Source: DASRHY01 sp046765875
Lineage (GTDB): Bacteria > Actinomycetota > Actinomycetes > Propionibacteriales > Kribbellaceae
DNA: 10,148 nt
Direction: 5' to 3'
Assembly (NCBI GenBank): GCA_046765875.1
Contig: JBKPSJ010000192.1
Span: 1-10,148 of the forward strand
Part shown: piece after piece, positions 1 to 6,055 of the stretch
Layout of the letters: each line of letters opens with the position of its first letter
Numbering within the stretch: position 1 is the first letter of the stretch
Notes under the pieces: model-generated
Told to the model about the DNA's origin: nothing
Database searches by the model: none
Seen by the model: the letters and a program-made list of their open reading frames with translations, nothing else
Program-made: the position numbers and the translations under genes

Positions 1-724
1 CGTTGCGCGTCAGCGACACGTCGACCCAGTACCGCTCGTCCGGCTCCTCCAGCACCAGCGCGTCGTCGGCGACCGGGGTGCCGAGCCGGTGCCGGTGCAC
101 CCGGTGCGGCCGCCAGGCGTCATCGACGGTGAGGTAGAAGATCGTCGAGGCGTCCGCGGACCACGCCGAGCCGTAGTGCACCTGCGGAATCTCGTCGGCC
201 ATCAGGTCGCCGGTGCCGAGGTCTTTGACCCTCAGCGTGAACCGCTCGTCGCCGGTCAGGTCGACCGAGTACGCCAGCAGCCGGCCGTCCGGCGACGGGT
301 CGAAGGTGCCGAGCGCGAAGAACTCCGAATCGCCGGCCTCGGCGTTCCCGTCCAGCAGCACCTGCTCGCCCTCGGGAGCGCTTTCGGTCGACGGCGGCTC
401 GTCCGAGGTCGCCTCGACCCGGCAGTGGATGCCGTACTGCAGGCCTTCGACAGTGCGCGTGTAGTACCAGTACCGGCCGTGCCGTACCGGCACGGTCAGG
501 TCGGTCTGCTGGGTACGCTCGGAGATCTCGCCGAAGATTGCCTCGCGCAACGACTCCTGCCCGGCGGTACGGGCCTTGGTGTACTCGTTCTCGGCGCGCA
601 GGTAGTCCAGAACCTCGTCGTCGGTCTTGTCGCGCAGCCACTCGTACTCGTCGACGAACACGTCGCCGTGGTGCTTGCGCTCGACTGGTTTGCGGGCCGC
701 GACGGGAGGAGTCAGCTCAGGCAT
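1..724 (-). CDS. ptrB: Oligopeptidase B (S9 prolyl oligopeptidase family), N-terminal part, cut by window edge
   Basis: Oligopeptidase B is a cytosolic serine peptidase that cleaves short peptides after Arg or Lys. Its beta-propeller cap admits only small substrates, and the catalytic Ser-Asp-His domain lies at the C-terminus. The window holds only about 241 codons. I translated the minus strand from ATG at 724. Near the start is the family signature HGDVFVDEYEWLRDK, followed by a YLRAENEYT segment, which together mark the N-terminal S9 region. Next comes RYWYYTRTVEGLQYGIHCR and then propeller repeats such as FDPSPDGRLLAYSVD. The catalytic triad is beyond the edge, so activity cannot be judged. 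The next gene in transcription order upstream (FAD oxidase) ends 40 bases away. There is no Shine-Dalgarno at a normal distance, but a TAGCCT -10 element six bases before the ATG supports this start and a leaderless mRNA. The family call is firm; oligopeptidase B rather than another S9A member is likely. Confidence 0.88.
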   Translation of the reverse strand, partial: MPELTPPVAARKPVERKHHGDVFVDEYEWLRDKTDDEVLDYLRAENEYTKARTAGQESLREAIFGEISERTQQTDLTVPVRHGRYWYYTRTVEGLQYGIHCRVEATSDEPPSTESAPEGEQVLLDGNAEAGDSEFFALGTFDPSPDGRLLAYSVDLTGDERFTLRVKDLGTGDLMADEIPQVHYGSAWSADASTIFYLTVDDAWRPHRVHRHRLGTPVADDALVLEEPDERYWVDVSLTRN

Positions 725-741
725 GTCGAGAGGCTACCTCT
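725..741 (-). promoter_or_regulatory. Candidate leaderless promoter (-10 TAGCCT) for oligopeptidase B
   Basis: Read on the minus strand, TAGCCT (bases 736 down to 731) matches the actinobacterial -10 form TANNNT. It is followed by exactly six bases and then the ATG at 724, so +1 would coincide with the A of the start codon. I see no convincing -35. The same bases form a small inverted repeat, AGAGG-CTA-CCTCT on the plus strand at 729-741. The AGAGG of the minus strand lies too far from the ATG to be a normal ribosome binding site. Confidence 0.45.
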
Positions 742-764
742 GGGCGCAGCGCCGGTCGCAGGGG

Positions 765-2108
765 TTATCGGGGGGTCGGCGTGATGTTGTGGTTCAAGTG
801 GAAGACGTTGTCGGGGTCGTACCGGTCCTTGAGCGCCATGAGCCGGGCCAGCTTGCTGTCGGTGTACGCCCGGCCGACGCCCTCGTCGGTGATCGTGTTG
901 ACGTACTGGCCGATCGCGTACGGCGTCAGTGAGTTGGCGTAGCGGCGCGCGGCGGCCATTCTGTCGGCGTCCTCGGCAGGGTCGTCCCATCGGGCCGCGC
1001 AGACGTATTCGAACGCGGTGTCACGGTGGCTGAACGCGGTCGCGTCCTCGCCGACCTCGGCGATCGCGCCGCCGTAGGCCTGCAGGCTGGCGGCGGGCAG
1101 CAGGTCGCCGTGGCCGTCATCGGTGCCGCGCATCAGGAAGGCGTGGATGGCTTCGTCGGACAGCTCGCGGAAGTAGTGGCCTTTCCAGTACCGCCGGTAC
1201 AGGTGGCCCTGGACGTTGTCGTCCATCGTCTGCAGGTCCAGGTACGACATCGGCTCGACCCGTTCCGTGGCCGGCTTGCCCAGTGCGCGGAACTCGTCCA
1301 GCAGCGGCCGGGCGTCCCCGGGGTCGCCGATCCAGACGAATCCGGCGTTCGCGACCGGTGTGCCGTCCAGCTCACCGACCCATGCGGCGAACGTGACGTT
1401 GCGCGGCGCCCGGGCGTTCAGGTCGCGCCAGCCGCGCAGTACGGCCTCGGCTTGGTCGATCGGGTGGAACAGCTCGACCACGAGTGCCTGGTTCGGGGTC
1501 GGGTGCAGCGCGAGCTCGAACTCGGTGACGACGCCGAAGTTGCCACCGCCGCCCTGGAGGCCCCAGAACAGTTCGGGGTTCTCGCCGGCGTCGGCGCGGA
1601 CCCGCTCGCCGTCGGCGGTGACCAGTTCGAACCCGGTGACGTTGTCGCAGCTCAACCCGCGCTCGCGGGCGAGCCAGCCCATCCCGCCACCGAGTGTGAG
1701 CCCGCCGACGCCGGTGTGCGAGACGTTCCCGGCCGTGGTGGCCAGCCCGTGCGGGACGCTGGCCTGGTCGAGCGCACCCAGCAGCGCGCCGCCCTGGACG
1801 TACGCGGTCCGGCGCTCCGGGTCGACCCGGGCCGCGCCCATCGGCGACAGGTCGAGCATCATGCCGCCGTCGGGCACGCACATCCCGAGGATGCTGTGGC
1901 CGCCGCAGCGTACGCCGATCTCGAGGTCGCGCTCGCGGGCGAACCGGATCGCGGCGGCGACGTCGGCCGCACTCGTGCAGCGGGCGATCACGTCCGGCCG
2001 CCGGTCGACCATGCCGTTCCACACCGTGCGGGCCAGGTCGTAGTCTGGGTCGCCGGGCGCGAGGAGGTGCCCGTCGAAGTTCTGCAGGTCCGGCGCGGTG
2101 GTGGTCAT
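765..2108 (-). CDS. FAD-linked oxidase, berberine bridge enzyme (BBE)/hexose oxidase type, 447 aa
   Basis: This is a flavin oxidase of the PCMH/VAO superfamily with an N-terminal FAD-binding domain and a C-terminal BBE domain. Relatives oxidise sugars to lactones, alkaloids, nicotine derivatives or polyketide sugars using O2; the substrate here is unknown. The motif RCGGHS puts His71 where the family attaches FAD covalently. GVGGLTLGGG (about 133-142) and LQGGGGNFGVVT (about 184-195) are the usual FAD-cradle loops. The C-terminus has the BBE signature KDRYDPDNVF (about 427-436) followed by NHNI. The plant-type second covalent anchor (Cys in CPTVGVGG) appears to be Val129 here, so flavin attachment is probably through His only. 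I chose ATG at 2108 because GAGAGGGG lies seven bases upstream and the conserved protein begins right there. An in-frame extension to 2246 reads as non-conserved sequence. No signal peptide is visible, so it is probably cytoplasmic. The gene may be read through into oligopeptidase B, 40 bases downstream. Confidence 0.9.
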   Translation of the reverse strand: MTTTAPDLQNFDGHLLAPGDPDYDLARTVWNGMVDRRPDVIARCTSAADVAAAIRFARERDLEIGVRCGGHSILGMCVPDGGMMLDLSPMGAARVDPERRTAYVQGGALLGALDQASVPHGLATTAGNVSHTGVGGLTLGGGMGWLARERGLSCDNVTGFELVTADGERVRADAGENPELFWGLQGGGGNFGVVTEFELALHPTPNQALVVELFHPIDQAEAVLRGWRDLNARAPRNVTFAAWVGELDGTPVANAGFVWIGDPGDARPLLDEFRALGKPATERVEPMSYLDLQTMDDNVQGHLYRRYWKGHYFRELSDEAIHAFLMRGTDDGHGDLLPAASLQAYGGAIAEVGEDATAFSHRDTAFEYVCAARWDDPAEDADRMAAARRYANSLTPYAIGQYVNTITDEGVGRAYTDSKLARLMALKDRYDPDNVFHLNHNITPTPR

Positions 2109-2115
2109 CGGCGAG

Positions 2116-2123
2116 CCCCTCTC
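2116..2123 (-). promoter_or_regulatory. Ribosome binding site deciding the FAD oxidase start
   Basis: On the minus strand GAGAGGGG lies seven bases before ATG 2108. It supports that ATG over the longer in-frame start at 2246, which would add 46 residues not resembling the family. Confidence 0.65.
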
Positions 2124-2126
2124 GTC

Positions 2127-2143
2127 AGGTCGTGGACCGACCT
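2127..2143. promoter_or_regulatory. Perfect 6-bp inverted repeat, candidate operator or leader hairpin
   Basis: AGGTCG, five bases, then CGACCT form a perfect dyad just upstream of the ribosome binding site of the FAD oxidase. The size suits a dimeric repressor half-site pair. In RNA it could instead form a short hairpin close to the Shine-Dalgarno. No regulator gene adjoins it in this window, so the binding protein is unknown, and a chance dyad in GC-rich DNA is possible. Confidence 0.3.
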
Positions 2144-2206
2144 TGGCATGGACCCCGGCCCCGGCATCAGGTCCAATTCCCGTCGACGAAACAGTGCCAA
2201 TCGAGA

Positions 2207-2224
2207 CTTTCAGCGTGCTTTCAG
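2207..2224. repeat. Tandem CTTTCAG direct repeat with 11-bp period in the divergent spacer
   Basis: CTTTCAG occurs at 2207-2213 and again at 2218-2224, an 11-bp period or about one helical turn. It lies between the divergent FAD oxidase and reductase genes. Direct heptamers with 11-bp spacing are the usual architecture of sites for OmpR-type winged-helix regulators in actinomycetes, namely SARP proteins and the PhoP box. The TTCA core is shared with the PhoP box, but the rest of the match is poor. Assignment to any named regulator would be inference. Confidence 0.35.
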
Positions 2225-2334
2225 ACGTTGTACATCGCGCAACCACGGACCCATGCCGCGCCGGAACGCCGCCCGGATCCCGTTGGCGTTGACGGTCGCG
2301 ACACTCAGCACGCCGGTCAGCCTGGACAAAGAAA

Positions 2335-2346
2335 TAGGGTGGCGGC
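2335..2346 (+). promoter_or_regulatory. Candidate leaderless promoter (-10 TAGGGT) for the reductase operon
   Basis: TAGGGT at 2335-2340 is a TANNNT -10 element followed by exactly six bases and then GTG at 2347, so +1 would be the G of the start codon. There is no good Shine-Dalgarno before this GTG, which fits a leaderless start. No convincing -35 lies 16-18 bases upstream. The geometry is identical to that before oligopeptidase B. Confidence 0.45.
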
Positions 2347-3507
2347 GTGGCGATAGATCCTGACTACGACGTGGTGGTGTTCGGCGCGACCGGGTTCACC
2401 GGTGGCCTGACGGCGGAGTACCTGGCCGAGCACGCGCCGGACGATCTGCGCTTGGCCGTTGCCGGACGCAACAAATCCAAGCTGGACGCGCTCGTCGAGC
2501 GGCTCGGCCGGGACGTGCCGGTGCTCGAGGCGGACGTGACCGACGCGGCGTCGATGACCGCCGTCGCCGAGGCGACCCGGGTCATCGCCACCACCGTCGG
2601 CCCGTTCATCTCCTACGGCGAACCGCTGGTCGCGGCCTGCGCCGCCGCGGGCACTGCGTACCTGGACCTCACCGGCGAGTCGGAGTTCATCGACACGATG
2701 TACCTGCGCTACCACCAGCGCGCCGTCGAGACCGGGGCCCGGCTCATCCACGCCGCCGGGTTCGAATCGATTCCCTACGACCTCGGCGTGCAGTACACGG
2801 TCGGGCAGTTGCCGGCGAATGTGCCGATCACGATGACCGGGATGATCCGGGCGTCCGGCCGGCCCTCCGGCGGCACCTTCGGCTCCACACTGACCGGGCT
2901 CTCGCGCGGTCGCCAGAGCGTGCAGGCGCATAGGGCACGTCGCCGGGTCGAGCCGCGCCCACCTGACCGGTCCGTGCGGTACATCACCGGCCGGATCCAT
3001 CGTCGTGAAGGGTTCTGGGCGGTGCCGCTGCCAACCGTCGACCCCCAGGTCGTGGTCCGCTCGGCCGCCGCGCTCGACGAGTACGGCCCTGACTTCCGGT
3101 ACAGCCACTACGCCGCCGTGAAGCGACTGCCGATGGTGGTCGGCGGCTTCGCGGGCGTGGCCGGGCTGATGGCCGCCGCGCAGATACCGCCGTTGCGGCG
3201 GGCTCTGCAGGACCGCCTGGCACCGGGACACGGGCCGGACCCCGAACGCCGGGCACGATCGTGGTTCCGGGCCCGCTTCACCGGGGAGGGTGGCGGCCGC
3301 CGGGTACGCACCGAGGTCTCCGGCGGCGACCCCGGGTACGGCGAGACCGCGAAGATGCTGGCCGAGTCCGCCCTGTGCCTGGCGCTCGACGACGTACCGG
3401 CGGTGGCCGGCCAGACCACCACAGCCGCCGCCCTTGGCAAGCACCTGCGCGACCGGCTGGTCGCGGCCGGGATCGTGTTCCGGACCCTGTCAACCGAGGA
3501 CTACTGA
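2347..3507 (+). CDS. Saccharopine dehydrogenase-like NAD(P)-binding oxidoreductase (trans-acting enoyl reductase type), 386 aa
   Basis: An N-terminal Rossmann fold is plain: DVVVFGATGFTG (about 8-19) is the nucleotide-binding loop, AGRNKSKL (39-46) follows the second strand, and TVGPFISYG (83-91) is the conserved segment of the saccharopine-dehydrogenase NADP-binding family. The C-terminal WFRARFTGEGGG (306-317) and GGDPGYGETAKMLAESALCLA (from about 326) match my memory of mycobacterial trans-acting enoyl reductases (the Rv2449c/Rv2953 group), which act with polyketide synthases on cell-wall lipids. No polyketide synthase lies nearby, so the substrate is open and a lipid enoyl reductase role is only a family-based suggestion. 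At 386 residues it is somewhat shorter than the roughly 420 I recall for those proteins. GTG 2347 is chosen for its position directly after a -10 element and because the Rossmann strand begins six residues later. It is the first gene of a probable three-gene operon. Confidence 0.82.
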   Translation: MAIDPDYDVVVFGATGFTGGLTAEYLAEHAPDDLRLAVAGRNKSKLDALVERLGRDVPVLEADVTDAASMTAVAEATRVIATTVGPFISYGEPLVAACAAAGTAYLDLTGESEFIDTMYLRYHQRAVETGARLIHAAGFESIPYDLGVQYTVGQLPANVPITMTGMIRASGRPSGGTFGSTLTGLSRGRQSVQAHRARRRVEPRPPDRSVRYITGRIHRREGFWAVPLPTVDPQVVVRSAAALDEYGPDFRYSHYAAVKRLPMVVGGFAGVAGLMAAAQIPPLRRALQDRLAPGHGPDPERRARSWFRARFTGEGGGRRVRTEVSGGDPGYGETAKMLAESALCLALDDVPAVAGQTTTAAALGKHLRDRLVAAGIVFRTLSTEDY

Positions 3508-4272
3508 GTGCCGTCGCTGCGAGTGCTCGGCAGTTGCGGCGCCTGGCCGGAGCCGGGCCGGGCGTGTGCCGGGTTCCTGCTGGAGTACGACGGCTTCCGG
3601 ATCCTGCTCGATCTCGGGTACGCCGCCCTGCCGCGACTGCTGACGCACATGCCGGACGGTGGCGTGGACGCCGTGGTGGTCACGCACCGCCACCCGGACC
3701 ACTGTGTCGACGTCAGCGGCCTGGCCCGGGTCCGGCAGGATCTCGCCCCAGACGCCGATCCTCTCCCGCTGTACTGCGAGCCCGGTGTTGTCGATGTGCT
3801 CCGGACGCTGGAGCCGCGACCGGACCCGGCCACCGTCTTCGACATCCACGACCTGGCATACGGGGAGATCGGGCCGTTCCGCCTGGACACGGAATTGACG
3901 CCACATCATGTCCCGAACCTCGCCGTCCGGCTGGAGGCACCCGGGCTCACGGTCGTCTACACCGGCGACAGCGGCCCGCCGACGCGAGCGGACGACCCCG
4001 AGCGGCTGCTCGACCTGGCCCGCGACGCGGACCTGTTCATCGCCGACGCGACGCTGCAGGACGCGCCGCCGGTACGCGAGGGGCTGGTGATGACCGCGGC
4101 CGAGGCCGGGACCTGGGCGGCGCGGTCCGGCGTCCGACAGCTGCTGCTCACGCATTTCTGGCCGTTGAGTGACCGGGCGGCCTCGGTCGAACGGGCCCAG
4201 GCGGTCTTCGGCGGCGAAGTCTTGGCGGCCGAGGAAGATCTGCTCGTCGAGATGTCGAAATCGGAGACCTAG
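3508..4272 (+). CDS. MBL-fold metallo-hydrolase (RNase Z/arylsulfatase-like group), 254 aa
   Basis: This is a metallo-beta-lactamase-fold hydrolase, expected to bind two metal ions, usually zinc. The metal motif HxHxDH is complete as THRHPDHCVD (His60, His62, Asp64, His65). Further ligands fit His133 or His134 in TPHHVP, Asp154 in YTGDSG, and His216 in LLLTHFWP. The opening LRVLGSCGAWPEPGR and the late MTAAEAGTWAARSGV segment are typical of the RNase Z-like branch, but the tRNA-binding exosite arm of true RNase Z is not apparent. The substrate is unknown. The GTG at 3508 directly follows the TGA of the reductase, and GAGGA at 3496-3500 inside that gene provides the ribosome binding site. Translation is therefore probably coupled, implying that the two proteins are made together. 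No signal peptide is seen. Confidence 0.85.
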   Translation: MPSLRVLGSCGAWPEPGRACAGFLLEYDGFRILLDLGYAALPRLLTHMPDGGVDAVVVTHRHPDHCVDVSGLARVRQDLAPDADPLPLYCEPGVVDVLRTLEPRPDPATVFDIHDLAYGEIGPFRLDTELTPHHVPNLAVRLEAPGLTVVYTGDSGPPTRADDPERLLDLARDADLFIADATLQDAPPVREGLVMTAAEAGTWAARSGVRQLLLTHFWPLSDRAASVERAQAVFGGEVLAAEEDLLVEMSKSET

Positions 4273-4305
4273 CTTCTACCAGGTCGTGAAGGTGATTCCG
4301 ACGAC

Positions 4306-4314
4306 AAGAGGGAG
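4306..4314 (+). promoter_or_regulatory. Ribosome binding site deciding the SMP-30-like start
   Basis: AAGAGGGAG lies seven bases before ATG 4322. It supports that start over an in-frame reading open from 4169, whose first 51 codons overlap the end of the MBL gene in another frame. Confidence 0.7.
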
Positions 4315-4321
4315 ACGCGAG

Positions 4322-5164
4322 ATGTCCGAGCTTCGAGTTCTGCTGGACGGGCTGGGTCAGGGTGAGTCGCCGCGCTGGCACGACGGGCGGCTGTGGTTCG
4401 CCAACTGGGGGATCGGCGAGGTGGTCGCGGTCGGCCCTGACGGCAGCAGCGAGGTGATGGCCAGGGTCGACCCGTCCACCGTGCCGTTCTCGATCGACTG
4501 GCTTCCCGACGGCCGGCTGCTGGTGATCGCCGGTCCGGCCGCGCAACTGCTGGTCCAGAACGACGACGGTTCGCTGGTCACCTACGCCGACCTGTCGGGG
4601 ATTGCTCCGGGGTTCAACGAGTTGGTCGTCGACGGACGCGGCAACGCGTACGTCAACGGCGGCACGTTCGACTTCGAGAATCCCAAGCCTGGCCTGGTCG
4701 CCGTGGTCACGCCGGACGGCACCGCCCGTGAGGTGGCCGACGACATCCACTTCGGAAACGGCATGGCGATCACGCCGGACGGCTCGACGCTGATCGTCGC
4801 CGAGTCGTACGCGAACCGGCTGACCGCGTTCGACATCGATCCGGACGGCGGGCTGTCGAACCGGCGGGTCTGGGCCGCGCTCGGTGACGGCGTACCGGAC
4901 GGGATCTGCCTCGATGCCGAGGGCGCGGTCTGGTACGCCGACGTGCCCAACCGGCGCTGCGTGCGGGTCCGCGAGGGCGGCGACGTCCTGGCCACGGTCG
5001 ACCTGGACCGCGGCGGGTTCGCCTGCATGCTGGGCGGCGACGACGGGCGGACGCTGTTCATGGTGGCGACCGAGTGGAAGGGGTTCGAGGGCATGGCCGA
5101 CGCGATGGGCACCGGCCAGGTAGTGACCACCCACGTCGCCATCCCGCACGCCGGCCGCCCCTGA
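4322..5164 (+). CDS. SMP-30/gluconolactonase/LRE-like lactone hydrolase, 280 aa
   Basis: This is a six-bladed beta-propeller hydrolase of the SMP-30/gluconolactonase family. Members open sugar lactones (such as gluconolactone) or related esters with one divalent metal. Expected metal and catalytic residues are present: Glu15 in GESPRWH, Asn99 in GFNELVVDGRGNAY, Asn146 in HFGNGMAITPDG, and Asp193 in VPDGICLDAEGAVWYAD. Propeller repeats are visible as W-DGRLWFANW, LPDGRLLV and TPDGSTLIVAESY. Length is normal for the family, and the final blade (ATEWKGFEG) is intact. The gene begins 49 bases after the MBL gene with its own ribosome binding site and no obvious promoter, so it is probably the third gene of the operon. 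The natural substrate cannot be read from the sequence. The FAD oxidase across the divergent spacer belongs to a family that can make lactones, which suggests but does not show a link. Confidence 0.88.
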   Translation: MSELRVLLDGLGQGESPRWHDGRLWFANWGIGEVVAVGPDGSSEVMARVDPSTVPFSIDWLPDGRLLVIAGPAAQLLVQNDDGSLVTYADLSGIAPGFNELVVDGRGNAYVNGGTFDFENPKPGLVAVVTPDGTAREVADDIHFGNGMAITPDGSTLIVAESYANRLTAFDIDPDGGLSNRRVWAALGDGVPDGICLDAEGAVWYADVPNRRCVRVREGGDVLATVDLDRGGFACMLGGDDGRTLFMVATEWKGFEGMADAMGTGQVVTTHVAIPHAGRP

Positions 5165-5194
5165 TCGAACGACCCCAGGGCGAGGTCGGCGATC

Positions 5195-5236
5195 CGCCGG
5201 TACGTCGCGTCCGCGTCGGGACTCGGCGTACCGGCG
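5195..5236. terminator. Long-stem hairpin between convergent genes, probable bidirectional terminator
   Basis: CGCCGGTACG (5195-5204) pairs perfectly with CGTACCGGCG (5227-5236). The stem continues inward with a G-T wobble, two pairs, one mismatch and four more pairs to a six-base loop at 5213-5218. It starts 30 bases after the SMP-30-like stop and lies beyond the stop of the opposing SDR-like gene. No U tract follows on either side, as is common in high-GC actinobacteria, so I infer an intrinsic-like terminator or a stabiliser of mRNA 3' ends. Confidence 0.6.
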
Positions 5237-5265
5237 AGCCACCCGTCGCCGGGGCCGCATACAGA

Positions 5266-5284
5266 TGGTTGCTAGCGGCAACTA
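5266..5284 (-). terminator. Small hairpin just after the SDR-like stop codon
   Basis: On the minus strand TAGTTGC, five bases, then GCAACCA form a seven-pair stem with one G-T wobble. It begins 12 bases after the TAG of the SDR-like gene and is followed by TCTGT, slightly T-rich for this genome. It may assist termination of the minus-strand transcript ahead of the larger hairpin. Evidence is weak. Confidence 0.3.
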
Positions 5285-5296
5285 CTTCGCGCCAGG

Positions 5297-6049
5297 CTAG
5301 CCGATGATGGCGCCGCCACTGATGTTGATCGAGGCTGCGGTGATCATCCGCGCCTTGTCCGATGCCGCGAACGCCGCAACCGCTCCGACGTCCTCGAGCG
5401 TGGCCGTCCGGCCGAGCAGCGTCGGCTTGGTCAGGAACTCGACCAGTTCGTCGCGGCCCTCGAAGTCGGCCGGGATGGTCTCCGGTATGCCACCGGTGAG
5501 CAGGCTGACCACGCGGATCCCGTGCCGCCCGTTCTCGGCGGCGAACTGGCGACGCAGCGCCTCGACCGCCTCCAGCGCGATCTGGAAGCCGCCGATGTTG
5601 TAGTCGCGCACCGGATCGCCGCTGCCGCCGAAGGCGAGGATCACCCCGGACTTCTGCGGGATCATGTGCCGCGCGGCGGCCCGCCAGGTGAGGAAGTTCG
5701 TGCGCATCGCCTTGCTGATCGGCGCCTCGAAGTCGGCCACCGTCATCGCGGCGAGCGCGGTGCCCTGGACGTCGTCCCACGAGACCACGTTGACGCTGAT
5801 GTCCAGGCTGCCGGCCTTCTGCGCGACGTCGTCGGCGTGCCGGTCGACCGCCGTCTCGTCCATCGCGTCCAGCTCGGCGGTCTCGGCGGTGCCGCCGGCC
5901 GCGCGGATGTCATCGGCGATCCGGTCCGCCCTGGCCTTGGTCCGGCTGGCCAGGTAGACCGACGCGCCTTCGGCCGCCAGGCCGGTGGCCATCGCCCGGC
6001 CGATGCCGCCGGCGCCGTATACGACCGCGTTCTTGCCCTCGAGCAACAT
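5297..6049 (-). CDS. SDR-like NAD(P)-binding protein lacking the usual catalytic residues, 250 aa
   Basis: The fold is a short-chain dehydrogenase/reductase. NAVVYGAGGIGRAMA (7-21) is the nucleotide-binding loop, with Tyr in place of the usual Thr; ASRTKARAD follows strand two; ELDAMDE follows strand four; SINISGGAIIG is the normal C-terminus. The active site departs from the rule. NNAG reads NVVS (87-90), the usual SS reads GG in LAFGGSG, and where Tyr-x-x-x-Lys is expected the protein has Phe155-Gln-Ile-Ala-Leu159 in GGFQIALEAVEALRRQFAAE. I recall an actinobacterial SDR subgroup with GGFGVACAAIEA here, so this looks like a conserved divergent branch rather than a decayed gene. Whether it catalyses a reaction is open. 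ATG 6049 is preceded by AAAGGG at six bases, and conserved sequence begins at once; the open frame to 6100 is not needed. The gene lies 114 bases beyond the short CBS protein on the same strand. Confidence 0.82.
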   Translation of the reverse strand: MLLEGKNAVVYGAGGIGRAMATGLAAEGASVYLASRTKARADRIADDIRAAGGTAETAELDAMDETAVDRHADDVAQKAGSLDISVNVVSWDDVQGTALAAMTVADFEAPISKAMRTNFLTWRAAARHMIPQKSGVILAFGGSGDPVRDYNIGGFQIALEAVEALRRQFAAENGRHGIRVVSLLTGGIPETIPADFEGRDELVEFLTKPTLLGRTATLEDVGAVAAFAASDKARMITAASINISGGAIIG

Positions 6050-6055
6050 GTCTGG

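Noticed and set aside
2109..2246. 46-residue N-terminal extension of the FAD oxidase
   Set aside because: Conserved sequence begins at ATG 2108, which has its own GAGAGGGG. The extension would run through the candidate operators and has no family character.
2289..2294. TTGACG as a -35 element for the reductase gene
   Set aside because: It lies 40 bases before TAGGGT, far outside the usual 16-18 base spacing, and no -10 element sits at the right distance from it.
1026..2363. A 445-codon plus-strand open frame opposite the FAD oxidase
   Set aside because: It is antisense to a gene with clear family motifs. Its composition (runs rich in Arg, Pro, Val and Ala with no domain signature) is what a GC-rich shadow frame gives.
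4169..4321. 51-residue N-terminal extension of the SMP-30-like protein
   Set aside because: It overlaps the MBL gene in another frame. ATG 4322 has a strong ribosome binding site, and the family's first blade starts there.
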